The notes under the pieces are model-generated. The model saw nothing but the letters and a program-made list of their open reading frames with translations. It was not told the origin of the DNA and searched no databases. Made by a program: the position numbers and the translations under genes. Of a DNA stretch of 64,000 nucleotides, positions 63,289 to 64,000 are shown in pieces (the first letter of the stretch is position 1; every line of letters starts with the position of its first letter). Source of the DNA: PCC-9228 sp964477525 (GTDB lineage: Bacteria; Cyanobacteriota; Cyanobacteriia; Cyanobacteriales; PCC-9228); assembly GCA_964477525.1 (NCBI GenBank), contig CAYZHY010000001.1, positions 1 to 64,000 on the forward strand. The letters run 5' to 3'.

Positions 63289-64000
63289 TTACTCAGGACG
63301 CTGAATAATCATTTCTGTAACACGACGTTTGGCTTTGGGATCGATACCTAGCAAACGTACGTACTCGCCGGCGTACTCAGACAAACAGGCTTCTAAATTG
63401 GATATGACCTCAGACTCCCGTTTGCCTTCGATGGGACCACAACTACGCCAGGAACTGGTCTTGAAACGACGCTTGTCGGCGTGTTCGGCACCTATGCTGT
63501 AGCCTTGCAACAACAAATTGCGCACTTGCTCGCGAGTTTCGGAATCCAAAGCACCGTTTTGGGTATTGTTACTGCCATAACCGCGAGAAGAAGCAGTAGC
63601 GTGACTGCTACCTGTGCTACTACTGTTGGAAGCATGGCTATAGCTGCCACTAGAAGCAGAGCTGCTGCCTCGATTTTGGCTTGCATCCGGGCGTTGTCCT
63701 GGTTGTGGTGTTTCGTCGTCGGGACGCTGGATAATGGTTTCTAAAACCCGACGTTTGGCTGTGGGGTCGATACCGAGCAAGCGTACGTATTCACCAGCAT
63801 GGTCGGCCAAACAAGCTTTGATTTCGGCAAACACTTCATCTTCGCGCTTGGCCGTGATTTGCGGGCAAATGCGCCAGGAGCTGGTTTTGAAACGACGCTT
63901 GTCGGCGTGTTCCATACCGATACGGTATCCTTGGGAGAGTAGAGTGCGTACTTGTTGCTGAATGTCAGAACTTAAGCCGCTGCCGCTCGATGCACGAGTT
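63289..64000 (-). CDS. ccmM: CcmM C-terminal part (Rubisco small-subunit-like modules), cut by window end
   Basis: The frame runs off the window at 64000; 236 codons are visible. Two SSUL modules are seen, each with HADKRRFKTSSWR and YVRLLGIDPxAKRRV; both have a Cys pair (C-PQI...AC and C-GPI...AC) that forms the redox-sensitive disulfide. They are joined by a Ser/Gly/Asn-rich linker. CcmM modules cross-link Rubisco to start carboxysome assembly; the gamma-carbonic-anhydrase-like domain would lie upstream. The stop is at 63289-63291, followed by ccmN. Confidence 0.95.
   Translation of the reverse strand, partial: TRASSGSGLSSDIQQQVRTLLSQGYRIGMEHADKRRFKTSSWRICPQITAKREDEVFAEIKACLADHAGEYVRLLGIDPTAKRRVLETIIQRPDDETPQPGQRPDASQNRGSSSASSGSYSHASNSSSTGSSHATASSRGYGSNNTQNGALDSETREQVRNLLLQGYSIGAEHADKRRFKTSSWRSCGPIEGKRESEVISNLEACLSEYAGEYVRLLGIDPKAKRRVTEMIIQRPE

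Noticed and set aside
1..64000. tRNA, rRNA, tmRNA and known riboswitches
   Set aside because: I looked for cloverleaf signatures (GGTTCGAAT-type arms) and conserved riboswitch cores in the intergenic regions and found none that I can support by eye.

Overview
The window is a draft-assembly piece of a cyanobacterial chromosome. The evidence is the frequent HIP1 octamer GCGATCGC, form IB Rubisco genes ordered rbcL-rbcX-rbcS, beta-carboxysome genes (ccmM, ccmN), and typical cyanobacterial proteins (Tab2, CRR6, GUN4, CruP, BchE, GlgC). An HpsJ-like membrane protein hints at a filamentous strain; I do not name a genus. Three runs of exactly 100 N (42631-42730, 60174-60273, 62335-62434) are scaffold gaps.

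Layout. 1-2274: AT-rich accessory DNA with two unrecognised genes. 2275-11766: a probable defence island. A 1391-aa N6-adenine methylase and a 1056-aa SNF2-type helicase, resembling DISARM DrmMI and DrmD, flank an ImmA/IrrE metallopeptidase and a PIN-domain protein that share one frame and are separated by a single TAG; no drmA, drmB or drmC is present. 11934-16000: antiporter, TerD, RimM, valine-pyruvate aminotransferase. 16544-21192: glycogen genes (glucan phosphorylase, GlgC) with Tab2 between them. 21431-30313: small kinase, DnaJ-like chaperone, GTPase, CysE, and a five-PAS histidine kinase translationally coupled to a polysaccharide deacetylase. 30838-40260: CruP, LysS, lipoprotein, MORN protein, atypical Fur protein, CRR6, BchE and a response regulator lacking its phospho-acceptor Asp. 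40261-43090: two convergent gene gaps, each with a near-consensus sigma70 promoter followed by a shared non-coding module, a candidate small-RNA family. 43091-49874: HtrA-type protease, ftsY, nusB, DUF502, glycosyltransferase, HpsJ-like protein. 50604-56707: MscS channel, copper-chaperone-like protein, AGCS symporter, UspA, and an overlapping operon of response regulator, HldE-type nucleotidyltransferase and GUN4 protein. 56708-64000: mobile-element-like repeats, NUDIX hydrolase, then the carbon-fixation cluster ccmM-ccmN-rbcL-rbcX-rbcS, all read leftwards.

How the genes connect. The right end encodes CO2 fixation: CcmM Rubisco-like modules and the CcmN encapsulation peptide organise Rubisco in the carboxysome, and RbcX assists RbcL assembly. 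Glycogen genes store the product. BchE, GUN4 and CRR6 serve chlorophyll synthesis and NDH-1 assembly. GT9 and HldE-type enzymes belong to surface-glycan synthesis. Repeats are abundant: a 120-bp MITE-like element (two copies, one with a target duplication), a dispersed element carrying an 8-bp array, and an in-frame 72-bp array in ccmN that explains one of the assembly gaps.
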